Assembly: GCA_018820855.1 (NCBI GenBank)
Contig: JAHJNL010000086.1
Coordinates: 1 to 64,000, forward strand
DNA from: Pseudomonadota bacterium
GTDB lineage: Bacteria > Desulfobacterota > Desulfobulbia > Desulfobulbales > Desulfocapsaceae
Length of the DNA: 64,000 nt
Reading direction: 5' to 3'
Positions 9,365 through 18,082 of this stretch are shown here, one piece after another (position 1 is the first letter of the stretch; every line of letters begins with the position of its first letter). Made by a program: the position numbers and the translations under genes. The notes below the pieces were generated by a model that worked only from the letters and a program-made list of their open reading frames with translations, was not told the origin of the DNA and did no database searches.

Positions 9365-10408
9365 TTACAGTTTTTCAATGGTCAATGGTTGCCCATCCTG
9401 CAGTCTGTCTGCACCACGAACAACAACAAACTCTCCCGGATCCAGCCCGGACAGAATCTCCACATCGCCATCATAAACCGCCCCAGTGCGAATCAGACGT
9501 AACCTGGCAATATTTTCTTCGACCACAAAGACAAGATCCATCTGACCTTTTGTAATAACTGCGGACTCAGGAACAACAAGGGTCATTTCATCGGTATTTT
9601 CAAGGGTTACCCGAGCAAACTGTCCAACCCTGAGATCAGGCCCCACCGGAATCTTAATCTTTACCGGGGCAGTACGAGACAAGGGGTCAGCAGCAGGAGC
9701 CACCTGAGCCACCTCACCAACCAAAGTAAGGGCCGCTGCAGGAATATGAACCGGCAGGCTGTCACCAATGGAGACCTTGAGGAGCAAGGCTTCTGGTACC
9801 TGGGCCAGTATTTGAAGATCATCACCATTTTCGATCTCCAGCAAACTCATTCCCGGGGAGGCAAGATCGCCAACATTGGCCATCTTTCTGGTAATGGTCC
9901 CGGCAAAAGGTGCAGTGATCGTGGTATAATCCAGCATGGTCTTGACCTCTTTATAAGCAGCCTCGGCAATAAGAGTGACATCCTCCAACGACTTGACAGT
10001 TTCCCGGGTGGATGCCCCTTCTTTCTGCAATTTTTTTTCGCGAGCAAGGTTACGACGGGCCTGGGCCAGCTGAGCTTCAGCCTGTAAAACCTTGGCTGAG
10101 ATTTCACCAGCTGAAATCTTCATCAGCAAATCCCCACTCTCCACCTCCGACCCAAGGACCAAGGGCAGCTCAACTATCTGACCTGAAATTCTTGCAGAAA
10201 TCGATGCCCTCTGAACTGCTTCCACAGTCCCTACCACCTCAACCCGAGAACGGGCTATCTCTTCACGGACCTCTTCTGCTGCAACTGTCACTGAAGGCAG
10301 TGGCAGGACCTCACCCTTCGTATGTTCTTCCTGCCCTTTGCAACCGGGCAAAATTGCTATTCCACCGAGGAGTATGGCTCCTACCGTCAACGCGCTCCAC
10401 TTCATCAC
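9365..10408 (-). CDS. RND efflux periplasmic adaptor (membrane fusion protein), lipoprotein
   Basis: The 347-residue product begins with a lipoprotein signal ending in a lipobox-like LPGC. A barrel-sandwich (lipoyl-like) segment, a coiled-coil hairpin (about residues 100-150, rich in Ala, Gln, Arg and Glu) and a beta-barrel domain follow in the usual order for AcrA/MexA-type adaptors. The protein bridges the RND pump and the TolC-like channel. Its start codon overlaps the end of the channel gene by 4 bp (ATGA), which indicates translational coupling. Confidence 0.9.
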   Translation of the reverse strand: MMKWSALTVGAILLGGIAILPGCKGQEEHTKGEVLPLPSVTVAAEEVREEIARSRVEVVGTVEAVQRASISARISGQIVELPLVLGSEVESGDLLMKISAGEISAKVLQAEAQLAQARRNLAREKKLQKEGASTRETVKSLEDVTLIAEAAYKEVKTMLDYTTITAPFAGTITRKMANVGDLASPGMSLLEIENGDDLQILAQVPEALLLKVSIGDSLPVHIPAAALTLVGEVAQVAPAADPLSRTAPVKIKIPVGPDLRVGQFARVTLENTDEMTLVVPESAVITKGQMDLVFVVEENIARLRLIRTGAVYDGDVEILSGLDPGEFVVVRGADRLQDGQPLTIEKL

Positions 10409-11769
10409 CTGTTCTCCTCTTCACCTGTCATTGCACTCTTTTCAAACTGCGGTAACCCCATGGCCCGTCGCAGATCTGCTATGGCCACCTTAATGTTAGC
10501 CTTGGCCACACTCTGCCGCACCAGCGCATCTGTAAGACGCATCTCCACATCAATCAAGTCAGACGAAAGAATAACCCCTTCCCTGAAGCGGCTCCGACTC
10601 AGGCGCGCACTCTCTTCGGCCTGCTCCACCATCTTCTCGGTCACATGAAAACGCTGCTCTGCCTGATGGTAGCTGAGATCTGCCTGTTTTATCTCCAGAT
10701 CCATGCCCAGCTCAGCCTTTTTTCGCTGCGCCCGCACTGTTGACAATTCCGCCATGGCCTTGGCCACATCAGCAGAGGTCTTATGCCCCTCAAAAAGACG
10801 GTAGTTGACCTTCACTCCGGCCATCCAGGAGTCACCTTCTCCTTCCATAACGTATCCCTTGTCATACTGGTAGGAGGCAAAACCGTCCACCGTTGGCAAG
10901 TTGCCCCCTTTGGCGGCTCGTAACATTGCTACAGCTGCTGCCTCTGCAGAGGCCAGACTTTTGAGCTCTGCACGCTGTGCATAGGATCGATCCTGGGGGA
11001 GTCGCTGTTCACTTTCACGGGAAGGATTGATGACCACTGGTCCCTCCTCCAGGCCAAGAAGGTTAAGAAAGATCCTTCGTGACAGTTCCAGATCATGTTC
11101 GGCAAGAATCAGGTTCTCTGTGGCCCGGGATTCCAGAACCTCCAGGTTGAGCAGATCCGTTTTAAGCAAGTCACCGGCCCTGTAACGGGCCCTGGCAACG
11201 GCAAGGGAGGCCTGAATGGCATCAAGGGAGGCCTTGCGAGCCTCCAGCATCTCCCCAGCCTGGACCATTGATTGAAAACTCTGCACCACCTCGAAGGCCA
11301 GACGGGAATGCACAACTTCCAGGTCCATGCGCGACCTCTCAAAACCCGCATTTGCCGCATCTACAGTGGCCACATCCCTGCCTCCGTTATACAGGCGGTA
11401 CTCAATGCCGGCGCGCAGATTCAGGTCGTCAGTACGACCCGGATCGTTAAAATCAATGGATTGGCTGAACGTTCCCTGATTGAGAATACTGCCGAAGGAG
11501 TACATGGGATTGTTAGTCTGACCATATAGAGCAGAGATATCAACGTGCGGATAGTAGCCAACCCTGGCCTGGTTCACAGCAGCTCCGGCCATCTCCATAC
11601 GTTGCAGGGCAATGCGGCTGTCTGGACTGTTGTCCAGGGCAAAAGCTACGCTATTTCTGGCAGTCCAAGCCTCCGGGATCTCTTGAGAGGCAGAATAACC
11701 TGCAGAGACCACTGGACTTAGCAAGCAGAGGAGCAAGAGAGCAGTGCTTCTCATTTTGATCATATTCAC
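10405..11769 (-). CDS. TolC-family outer-membrane efflux channel
   Basis: The 454-residue protein has a signal peptide (cleavage near residue 24, VVSAGYS) and two repeated outer-membrane efflux protein domains with long Ala/Glu/Arg-rich helices that form the periplasmic alpha-barrel. It ends with the segment VAIADLRRAMGL, typical of the family. It is the first gene of the efflux operon on the minus strand and overlaps the adaptor gene by 4 bp. It provides the exit duct across the outer membrane. Confidence 0.9.
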   Translation of the reverse strand: MNMIKMRSTALLLLCLLSPVVSAGYSASQEIPEAWTARNSVAFALDNSPDSRIALQRMEMAGAAVNQARVGYYPHVDISALYGQTNNPMYSFGSILNQGTFSQSIDFNDPGRTDDLNLRAGIEYRLYNGGRDVATVDAANAGFERSRMDLEVVHSRLAFEVVQSFQSMVQAGEMLEARKASLDAIQASLAVARARYRAGDLLKTDLLNLEVLESRATENLILAEHDLELSRRIFLNLLGLEEGPVVINPSRESEQRLPQDRSYAQRAELKSLASAEAAAVAMLRAAKGGNLPTVDGFASYQYDKGYVMEGEGDSWMAGVKVNYRLFEGHKTSADVAKAMAELSTVRAQRKKAELGMDLEIKQADLSYHQAEQRFHVTEKMVEQAEESARLSRSRFREGVILSSDLIDVEMRLTDALVRQSVAKANIKVAIADLRRAMGLPQFEKSAMTGEEENR

Positions 11770-12076
11770 ACTCTTTCATTAAGTAACAAATTCGGATATG
11801 TCCCTAAACAAGAACACCATACTGGGAATTTAAGAAAATGCTTTATCTTACATTATATCACATTTCCATACAAGGAGCAAAAAAATGGATGGTCTTTTTA
11901 CGGAAAAATCAGGGAACAACAGGTGCTTGTCATTTGCTTTGGTTAGGCAGCCCTGTCATCAATAGAGGTGGAAAATTAATCACGAACGGCATACAGAAAA
12001 GAGATTGAGAGAGTGGGACGCTCCCCTTGGTGCGCCATGCACACCGCAAAAGGCGCTAGCTGAAATTCAGCAGTGG
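11770..12076. other. intergenic region between the DUF2721 and TolC genes
   Basis: About 300 bp with no coding frame that I can support. It should hold the promoter of the efflux operon, which reads leftward, but no strong -35/-10 pair stood out. Confidence 0.35.
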
Positions 12077-12499
12077 TCAGTTTTTCCTTTTTCCTTTTTC
12101 CTTCTGACTCTGCTCCTCCATGCTGCGCAGTTCCAGATTCAGGGCCTCCATGGAGAGGAAGATCTCTCGCAGGGAAATGGCCAAAGAGGCAAGAAAGAGA
12201 CAGAGGCTGGCGACAAAGATCATCTGACCCAATTGGTTCCAGCCGGCAAAGAGGACCAGGATACAGAAGACACAGAGAAAGAGGCCTCCCACTCCGCAAG
12301 CCTGCATGTTGCGGATCAGGATTACTCTACGACGAAGGCTGGTGATCTGAGCCAGCAGGATATCATTTGGCTGATCATGGTAACGGTCGTGCAGGTTCCT
12401 GATCCTTGAACCGAGAGCGAGGAAACGGTTGGTATAGGCCACCAAAAGGAAGGTGACTGCAGGAAACAGAAGGGCCGGGGTTGTTATTGTGATCTCCAT
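12077..12499 (-). CDS. DUF2721 family membrane protein
   Basis: The 140-residue protein has three hydrophobic segments (about residues 5-28, 69-90 and 93-113), a basic loop with the RIRNLHDRY and RRRVILIRNMQ motifs, and a Lys-rich tail. This pattern matches DUF2721 membrane proteins, whose function is unknown. It stands alone between the efflux operon and the amino-acid transporter, on the same strand as both. Confidence 0.75.
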   Translation of the reverse strand: MEITITTPALLFPAVTFLLVAYTNRFLALGSRIRNLHDRYHDQPNDILLAQITSLRRRVILIRNMQACGVGGLFLCVFCILVLFAGWNQLGQMIFVASLCLFLASLAISLREIFLSMEALNLELRSMEEQSQKEKGKRKN

Positions 12500-12609
12500 T
12501 ACTGCCTTTATATTCGTTACTCAGGGAAAATAGTCACTCAAGACCTGTGAGAGCGACAATAGTTCGCCCGGAAAACTCTTTTATTGTTACCCCTGGGGAC
12601 TAGAGACGA

Positions 12610-13350
12610 TTACAGGATCTGTTCCAAAAACCTTTGAGTGCGCGTATGCGCCGGATGGTCAAAAAAGCGATTCGGAGGGGCAATCTCCACGATCTTTCCT
12701 TCGTCCATAAAAACAACGCTATCCGCTACCTCCCTGGCAAATCCCATCTCATGGGTGACCACCACCATGGTCATCCCCTCCCTGGCAAGGGTTACCATGA
12801 CATCCAGAACCTCACCAATCATCTCCGGGTCCAGGGCCGAGGTGGGTTCGTCAAAGAGCATAATCTTTGGATTCATGGCCAAGGCCCGGGCAATGGCAAC
12901 CCGCTGCTGCTGCCCTCCTGAGAGCTGCACCGGGTAACTTTCTGCCTTATCGACCATCCCCACCTTTTCCAGAAGCTCCATGGCACGCCGTTCCGCCTCT
13001 AGACGAGGCTCCTTTTTCAACTTGATCGGTGCCAGGGTCAGGTTATCAAGAACACTCTTGTGACGGAAAAGGTTAAAACTCTGGAAGACCATACCCACTT
13101 CTGCCCGTATGAGGTTGATATCGCTTGATGGGGCATTGATGTCCTGACCATCCACTACGATGGTACCGGAACTGATGGTTTCCAACCTGTTGATGGTTCG
13201 CAGGAGGGTGGACTTGCCAGATCCGGAAGGACCAATGACAACTACCTTCTGGCCTGCATCAACCGTCAATGAGACGTCATCCAAGGCCTTGAAGGTACCG
13301 AAAAACTTGTGCACATTTTGGATCGAAATAATTGGATTATCGGCGTTCAT
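12610..13350 (-). CDS. polar amino-acid ABC transporter ATP-binding protein
   Basis: The 246-residue ATPase shows Walker [10 protein letters not shown] (40-48), the Q-loop VFQSFN, the signature LSGGQQQR and Walker [13 protein letters not shown], all typical of GlnQ/HisP proteins. The chosen start, [11 protein letters not shown], is where family proteins begin. An upstream in-frame extension would lie inside the permease gene and reads as permease out of frame. The gene overlaps the end of the permease gene by about 14 bp. It powers uptake of an amino acid with the permease and binding protein upstream. Confidence 0.9.
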   Translation of the reverse strand: MNADNPIISIQNVHKFFGTFKALDDVSLTVDAGQKVVVIGPSGSGKSTLLRTINRLETISSGTIVVDGQDINAPSSDINLIRAEVGMVFQSFNLFRHKSVLDNLTLAPIKLKKEPRLEAERRAMELLEKVGMVDKAESYPVQLSGGQQQRVAIARALAMNPKIMLFDEPTSALDPEMIGEVLDVMVTLAREGMTMVVVTHEMGFAREVADSVVFMDEGKIVEIAPPNRFFDHPAHTRTQRFLEQIL

Positions 13351-14122
13351 AATGATTAAGTCGGTGTTCCACGTTGCTGAGAATTTTCGAGAGAATAAGA
13401 GTAATAACCAGATAGACCAGGGCAATCATGGTGTAGGTCTCGAAGTAAAGAAAGGACTCCGAAGCAAACTCGCGGCCACGGCGCAGGATATCAGACACGG
13501 CCAGAATAGAGACCAGGGAAGTATCTTTAAGCAGAGCGATAAACTCGTTGCCGACAGGCGGCAGGATTGTACGCCACGCCTGCGGAAGGACCACATAACG
13601 CATGGCCTGAGAACGATTGAAGCCCAGCGACAGGGAGGCCTCTGTCTGCCCATCGTCAATGGACAGGATCCCGGCTCGAAAAACCTCTCCCATATAAGCG
13701 CCATAGCAAAAACCCATGGCGATAATCGCCGCGACCATATCAGGAACCCGCACCAGATGCCCCAGGGCAAAATAGATATAAAAGAGCTGAACCAGAAGCG
13801 GGATTCCCCGAACCACCTCAATATAGGTGGAAGCGGCCAGGTTAAAAAAAGTGTTTTTAGAAATACGGCCAAGTCCGGCAATAAGACCGAGAACCAAGGC
13901 CAGACCAATGGAGGCGAAAGTAACCTTGAAGGTCACCACAATGCCATCTGGCAGAAACTTGATGATATCAAGATAAGGGTCTGTCTTGAAAATCAAGAGG
14001 TAGGCTATAATACCAAGGGTCCCAAAAAATGAAATCCGCCAGGCTGTAAACAAACCCTTATCTCTGGGATCGGGTATAGCAGCTCCATCGCCTACATCAA
14101 TTACTATTCGTTTATCAATCAT
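13337..14122 (-). CDS. polar amino-acid ABC transporter permease
   Basis: The 261-residue membrane protein has an N-terminal extension with one hydrophobic helix (about 30-45), then the HisM/GlnP-type core of five membrane helices. The EAA loop that docks on the ATPase is visible as [25 protein letters not shown]-like residues near 158-182. Only one permease gene is present, so a homodimer is likely. Expression is probably lower than that of the binding protein because a terminator-like hairpin lies between the two genes. Confidence 0.88.
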   Translation of the reverse strand: MIDKRIVIDVGDGAAIPDPRDKGLFTAWRISFFGTLGIIAYLLIFKTDPYLDIIKFLPDGIVVTFKVTFASIGLALVLGLIAGLGRISKNTFFNLAASTYIEVVRGIPLLVQLFYIYFALGHLVRVPDMVAAIIAMGFCYGAYMGEVFRAGILSIDDGQTEASLSLGFNRSQAMRYVVLPQAWRTILPPVGNEFIALLKDTSLVSILAVSDILRRGREFASESFLYFETYTMIALVYLVITLILSKILSNVEHRLNHYERR

Positions 14123-14293
14123 ATAGGGTACGTGTGGAAACTCTGAAAAATCTCGGAATATAATCGTTCAGCAATGCTCCAGATATGCCACCCAACCGAA
14201 GTTTCCTTGGGCTACAAACAAGAGAAATCAGTGCCACAGGGCTGTGCTGACCGACCTGGTCGAGATCTGTGGGGGTGTTGCTGAATGGTCACC

Positions 14294-14337
14294 TAAAAAA
14301 AAATCCGGGTGGCTCCAGTAAGAAGCTTCACCCGGAT
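14294..14337 (-). terminator. terminator or attenuator between binding-protein and permease genes
   Basis: A 9-bp stem (ATCCGGGTG with CACCCGGAT) with a 17-nt loop is followed on the minus strand by nine T residues. It sits right after the binding-protein gene, where partial termination often raises binding-protein yield relative to membrane parts. Confidence 0.8.
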
Positions 14338-14360
14338 CTATATGTGCGGGGAAAACCCTG

Positions 14361-15095
14361 TTACTGGCCTATCCACTTTTGCTGCATTTCCTTAACATAG
14401 TCAGTCTTGCTCACAGATTCAATGCCCTTATTTATCAAATCAAGTATCTCTGTATTTCCTTTTTGGACAGCGATCCCGTAATGCTCCACCTCACCGGTCT
14501 CGATAACAGTTGCAATCTTCAATGTCCCTTTGTACTGATCCATGGCGTAGTTAGCGGCGACCGGATCATCACAAACAACAGCGGCAATACGCCCCACGCT
14601 GAGGTCTTCCATAGCCAGACCCACCTCATCGTAGGATTTTGGCTCAAGTCCCTCAGCACCCTTGATAGCAAAGTATCCGGTGGTACCGATCTGGCCGCCA
14701 ACCTTCTGTCCTTTCAGGTCAGCAAGGCTCTTGACGTTGGAATCTATGGGTACAATCAATGCCTGACGCACCATGAAATAGGGAATGGAAAAATCCATCG
14801 CCTTCTGACGCTTCTCCGTAATGGAAACTGACGAGCAGACGGCATCATACTTTCCAGCAGCAAGACCTGCAAAAATCCCATCCCAGGCCACATTCTTGAA
14901 CACTGCGGTAAAACCAGCAGCCTTGGCTGCAGCAGTCATATAATCAATAGAGTAACCGACGAGCTGCTTATCGCTATCAACAAATTCCATAGGCGGCCAG
15001 GTTGCATCAACAGCAAAAACAATGGTTTTCTCTGCCATGGCAGAACTACTAACACTGAGTAGCATTGCAAGGGTCAATAAGATTTTTTTAAACAT
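14361..15095 (-). CDS. amino-acid ABC transporter periplasmic binding protein
   Basis: The 244-residue product has a signal peptide ending SSSAMA (about residue 21) and a family 3 solute-binding domain: FAVDATWPPMEF near the start, YDAVCSSVSITEKRQKAMDFSIPY in the middle, and GQIGTTGYFAI in the second lobe. These match glutamine or polar amino-acid binding proteins. It is the first gene of the importer operon, which reads leftward. The exact substrate cannot be assigned. Confidence 0.88.
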   Translation of the reverse strand: MFKKILLTLAMLLSVSSSAMAEKTIVFAVDATWPPMEFVDSDKQLVGYSIDYMTAAAKAAGFTAVFKNVAWDGIFAGLAAGKYDAVCSSVSITEKRQKAMDFSIPYFMVRQALIVPIDSNVKSLADLKGQKVGGQIGTTGYFAIKGAEGLEPKSYDEVGLAMEDLSVGRIAAVVCDDPVAANYAMDQYKGTLKIATVIETGEVEHYGIAVQKGNTEILDLINKGIESVSKTDYVKEMQQKWIGQ

Positions 15096-15213
15096 GATTT
15101 CTCCTTATAAAATGGTTATCAGCCAGCAGAACTGTCCCGCAAGCCCCTATTTACGCATATGATAATAAAAACCGATACCACGAAGACCACACGGTAGCAA
15201 GTGAATTTTCGGC

Positions 15214-15248
15214 AAGACGTCATGGAAGCGGAAATTTCTTGACGTCTT
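15214..15248. promoter_or_regulatory. inverted repeat overlapping the promoter of the Pal-like gene
   Basis: AAGACGTCA (15214-15222) and its exact complement TGACGTCTT (15240-15248) are separated by 17 bp. The right arm overlaps the predicted -35 box, which is where a repressor would act. Confidence 0.45.
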
Positions 15249-15266
15249 TTTTAATACGACTAGAAT
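15239..15266 (+). promoter_or_regulatory. sigma-70-type promoter of the Pal-like gene
   Basis: TTGACG and TAGAAT are separated by 16 bp, about 75 bp upstream of the start codon. Confidence 0.5.
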
Positions 15267-15339
15267 GTAAAGTCGTGTGGAGACATGATACATTTTATAA
15301 TCCCCCTTAATATTCCATGTTCAGGAATGAGGTTTCCCT

Positions 15340-15969
15340 ATGAAAACAATGATCAGATCGGCACTTGTGGCAACAGCACTCCTCACCTCCCTTACCCTGC
15401 TCGGTACAGGCTGCAGTAAAAAAACCTTAATCCCTCCCGATTCTTCAGCCACCGGCTCTGATATGTCCGGAGGAACCAACATCGACTACCCGGCTGCAGA
15501 CAGCCCCTATTCTGAAAGCGGATTAGCCGGAGAAGAACCCATGGACAGCAGCGGTCAGCAGGGAATGGGAAACCTCTCCATTAACAGTGGAGAAAATGAG
15601 CAGTCAGAGGAATACCGGCGTACCCATGGTCGTTCTTCTGTCATTTTCAGCCCTGTCTATTTCGCTTTTGATCAGGCAGGAGTTTCAGTTGATATGCAAT
15701 CTGTAGTCTCCAGTAATGCAAACTACATGAAAGAAAATCCTGGTGCTGTCGTTGTTATCGAGGGAAACTGTGACGAGAGAGGTACCAACGAATACAACCT
15801 GGCACTGGGAGAACGAAGAGCCATCAATGTCAAAGAGTATATGGTAAACCTGGGTATCGCCTCGCAACGGATCCGCACTGTCAGCTATGGTGAGGAACGT
15901 CCCCTCTTTACCGACTCGAACGAACTGGACTGGGCCCAAAACAGGCGGGCTGATTCTATTCTCGAATAG
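15340..15969 (+). CDS. pal: peptidoglycan-associated outer-membrane lipoprotein (Pal/OmpA family)
   Basis: The 209-residue protein has a lipoprotein signal with lipobox LGTGC (Cys about residue 25), a low-complexity Ser/Gly/Asp-rich linker to about residue 95, and an OmpA_C domain with the Pal motifs VYFAFDQ, GNCDERGTNEYNLALGERRA and VSYGEERP. The domain grips peptidoglycan from the outer membrane as part of the Tol-Pal system. No tolQRAB genes are nearby, so the gene symbol rests on domain similarity only. The linker is longer than in E. coli Pal. A promoter and a terminator bracket it as a single-gene unit. Confidence 0.8.
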   Translation: MKTMIRSALVATALLTSLTLLGTGCSKKTLIPPDSSATGSDMSGGTNIDYPAADSPYSESGLAGEEPMDSSGQQGMGNLSINSGENEQSEEYRRTHGRSSVIFSPVYFAFDQAGVSVDMQSVVSSNANYMKENPGAVVVIEGNCDERGTNEYNLALGERRAINVKEYMVNLGIASQRIRTVSYGEERPLFTDSNELDWAQNRRADSILE

Positions 15970-15994
15970 TTGTTTGTCCCCAGCTAACATAAAA

Positions 15995-16032
15995 GAAGGG
16001 GTTCGGGTATGAGTTTCCGAACCCCTTTTTTA
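15995..16032 (+). terminator. rho-independent terminator after the Pal-like gene
   Basis: Stem GGGGTTCGG paired with CCGAACCCC, followed by TTTTTTAT. Confidence 0.9.
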
Positions 16033-16089
16033 TTTGTATCACATCTGTAACGATTAAATATCATTAACCTGCAGCACAGGGGTGGTACC

Positions 16090-16776
16090 TCAGGTTAATT
16101 CTTTTCGAATCACTTTCAGCATAGTTTGAGTAACCTCATCAATGGTCATCAATCCGGTATCAATGATCAGCGCATCCTTTGCCTTGCAAAGCGGAGCAAT
16201 GGAACGGGCCTGGTCATCACGATCCCGCTTAATGATCATCTTCAGAAGTTCCTCCTCATCCACACTCTCTCCCTTGCTGCGAAGCTGTTTCGCACGTCTG
16301 TGCATCCGCACCTCCGGGTCGGCGTCGAGGAAAAATTTCCAGGCAGCCCGGGGAAAGACAACGGTGCCGGTATCCCTTCCTTCTGCAACGATCTCTCCCT
16401 TTTTTCCAATCTCCTGTTGCATATATGTTAATTTTTCACGAACAGCAGGGAAGGCTGAGACCCGAGAAGCTATCATGGACATTTCGGAACTACGAATTTC
16501 CTGACTGACATCTCGACCGTCCAGGATCACTCCCACATTCTCACTCCCTTCTCCGGCAGGAAGCAGGTTTAGGGAAATGCTATCCAGACACTTCCGAAGA
16601 GCAGTCTCATCAGCCATATCAAGACCTGCCTCTTTGAATTTCAACCCCACAGCCCTGTACATGGCACCTGTATCCAGGTAAGTAAAGGAGAGGGCCTGAG
16701 CCACTCTTCGGCTGATAGTCGATTTCCCTACTCCCGAAGGCCCGTCAATGGTCACAATCTTCTGTTTATGAGACAT
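16090..16776 (-). CDS. cmk: cytidylate kinase
   Basis: The 228-residue enzyme phosphorylates CMP and dCMP. It has the P-loop GPSGVGKS close to the N-terminus, the substrate motif YLDTGAMYRAV, the GRDVSQEIRS segment and the AEGRDTGTVVFP motif, all diagnostic of bacterial Cmk. I place the start at ATG 16776, inside the end of hisC; an in-frame GTG lies four codons upstream. The overlap with hisC (about 11 bp) indicates co-transcription. Confidence 0.92.
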   Translation of the reverse strand: MSHKQKIVTIDGPSGVGKSTISRRVAQALSFTYLDTGAMYRAVGLKFKEAGLDMADETALRKCLDSISLNLLPAGEGSENVGVILDGRDVSQEIRSSEMSMIASRVSAFPAVREKLTYMQQEIGKKGEIVAEGRDTGTVVFPRAAWKFFLDADPEVRMHRRAKQLRSKGESVDEEELLKMIIKRDRDDQARSIAPLCKAKDALIIDTGLMTIDEVTQTMLKVIRKELT

Positions 16777-17881
16777 AGCCCAGCTCACTCAGACAGTCAG
16801 CAAGCGCTCCGACAAAACGATAGTTTTCCTCATCTGTCCCCACGGTAACCCGAATCACATGAGAATAACCGTAAGGCTTCATGGAGCGAATGATCACCCC
16901 TTTATAAAGCATGGCTTCATACAGGGCAGCTGCGTCACCTTTGACATCAATGAGAAAAAAATTAGTCTGAGACGGATACGTTGTGCACCCCAACTTTTTC
17001 ACCTCTTTTTGCAACCATGCCTTTCCTTCCCTGGTTCCCTGTAGGGTTTTCTCATAAAATTCTGTATCGCCCAGGGCTGCAATTGCTGCCACCTGGGCCA
17101 GCTTATTAACGTTAAATGGCTGACGTACCCGGTGCAGGGAACTAACAATATCAGCAGCCATCAACCCATAACCGACACGTATTCCGGCAAGACCGTAGGC
17201 CTTAGAAAAGGTGCGCAGAATTACCACCCCGCAACGTCCTTTGGAGTTCCGGACGAGAGAATAGGCATCCACCTGCATCTCGGGATCCATAAAATCCACA
17301 TAGGCTTCATCCAAAACCACAATGACCGACTCCGGTACATTACTAAGAAAAGTGTACAGGTCTCCAGGAGGAATTGCCGTTGCCGTGGGGTTGTTGGGGT
17401 TATCCAGGAAAATCAGACGGGTACGGTCGGTAATAGTTCCAAGAATGGTCGCCAGATCGTGACGCATGTCCTTCAGAGGGAGGATATTATTCACTCCGCC
17501 TCTGACCTGAACCACCTTCTGATACATTAAAAAAGAGGGGTGGCTGGTGATCACCTCGTCCCCCTTCTCCACATAGGCCTTTACCAGAAACTCGATGATC
17601 TCGTCGGACCCGTTACCGATGATGACCTCGCTCGGCGAAAAACCGAACTTTTCTGCGATGGCCTTTACCAGGTAATAATTAGAGCCGTCCGGATAACGAT
17701 GAAGATTAGTCAGCGCCTCGCGAATGGCCTCTATGGCCTTTGGTGATGAGCCCCAGGCATTTTCATTGGAAGCCAGCTTAATGGAATTAGTCACCCCATA
17801 TTCCCGCTCCAGTTCATCCATGGGTTTTCCGGGAGGATAAGGAATAATAGACTTGATGTACTCTGGAACTTGTATTTTCAA
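16766..17881 (-). CDS. hisC: histidinol-phosphate aminotransferase
   Basis: The 371-residue PLP enzyme of aminotransferase class I/II shows the N-terminal IIPYPPGKP and LASNENAWGSSPKA motifs typical of HisC, the LDNPNNPTAT motif and the PLP-lysine motif FSKAYGLAGIRVGYG. It converts imidazole acetol phosphate to histidinol phosphate in histidine synthesis and often also serves aromatic amino-acid transamination. It lies upstream of cmk and overlaps it; hisC next to cmk is a pairing also seen with aromatic-pathway genes. Confidence 0.92.
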   Translation of the reverse strand: MKIQVPEYIKSIIPYPPGKPMDELEREYGVTNSIKLASNENAWGSSPKAIEAIREALTNLHRYPDGSNYYLVKAIAEKFGFSPSEVIIGNGSDEIIEFLVKAYVEKGDEVITSHPSFLMYQKVVQVRGGVNNILPLKDMRHDLATILGTITDRTRLIFLDNPNNPTATAIPPGDLYTFLSNVPESVIVVLDEAYVDFMDPEMQVDAYSLVRNSKGRCGVVILRTFSKAYGLAGIRVGYGLMAADIVSSLHRVRQPFNVNKLAQVAAIAALGDTEFYEKTLQGTREGKAWLQKEVKKLGCTTYPSQTNFFLIDVKGDAAALYEAMLYKGVIIRSMKPYGYSHVIRVTVGTDEENYRFVGALADCLSELGYVS

Positions 17882-18082
17882 CTTGTTGCCCTCTGGTGAG
17901 TGTTACTGTGCAGGCTAATTGATTAAAGACCAAAGGCAGAAGGATAACCAATGCAATTGGTGCTGTTTTGACCTACCTGGATAAACCAACAATTATTTCA
18001 TCTGGATCTTGATATTTTTTTCTTCAGACGTTCAGCCTGTCTGCTGAACACTCGAAGAGTTAAAGCTGAACAGAAGATTAAA

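Noticed and set aside
13160-14032. A 290-codon frame on the plus strand opposite the importer genes
   Set aside because: It crosses the ends of two genes with intact family motifs and lacks a start signal.
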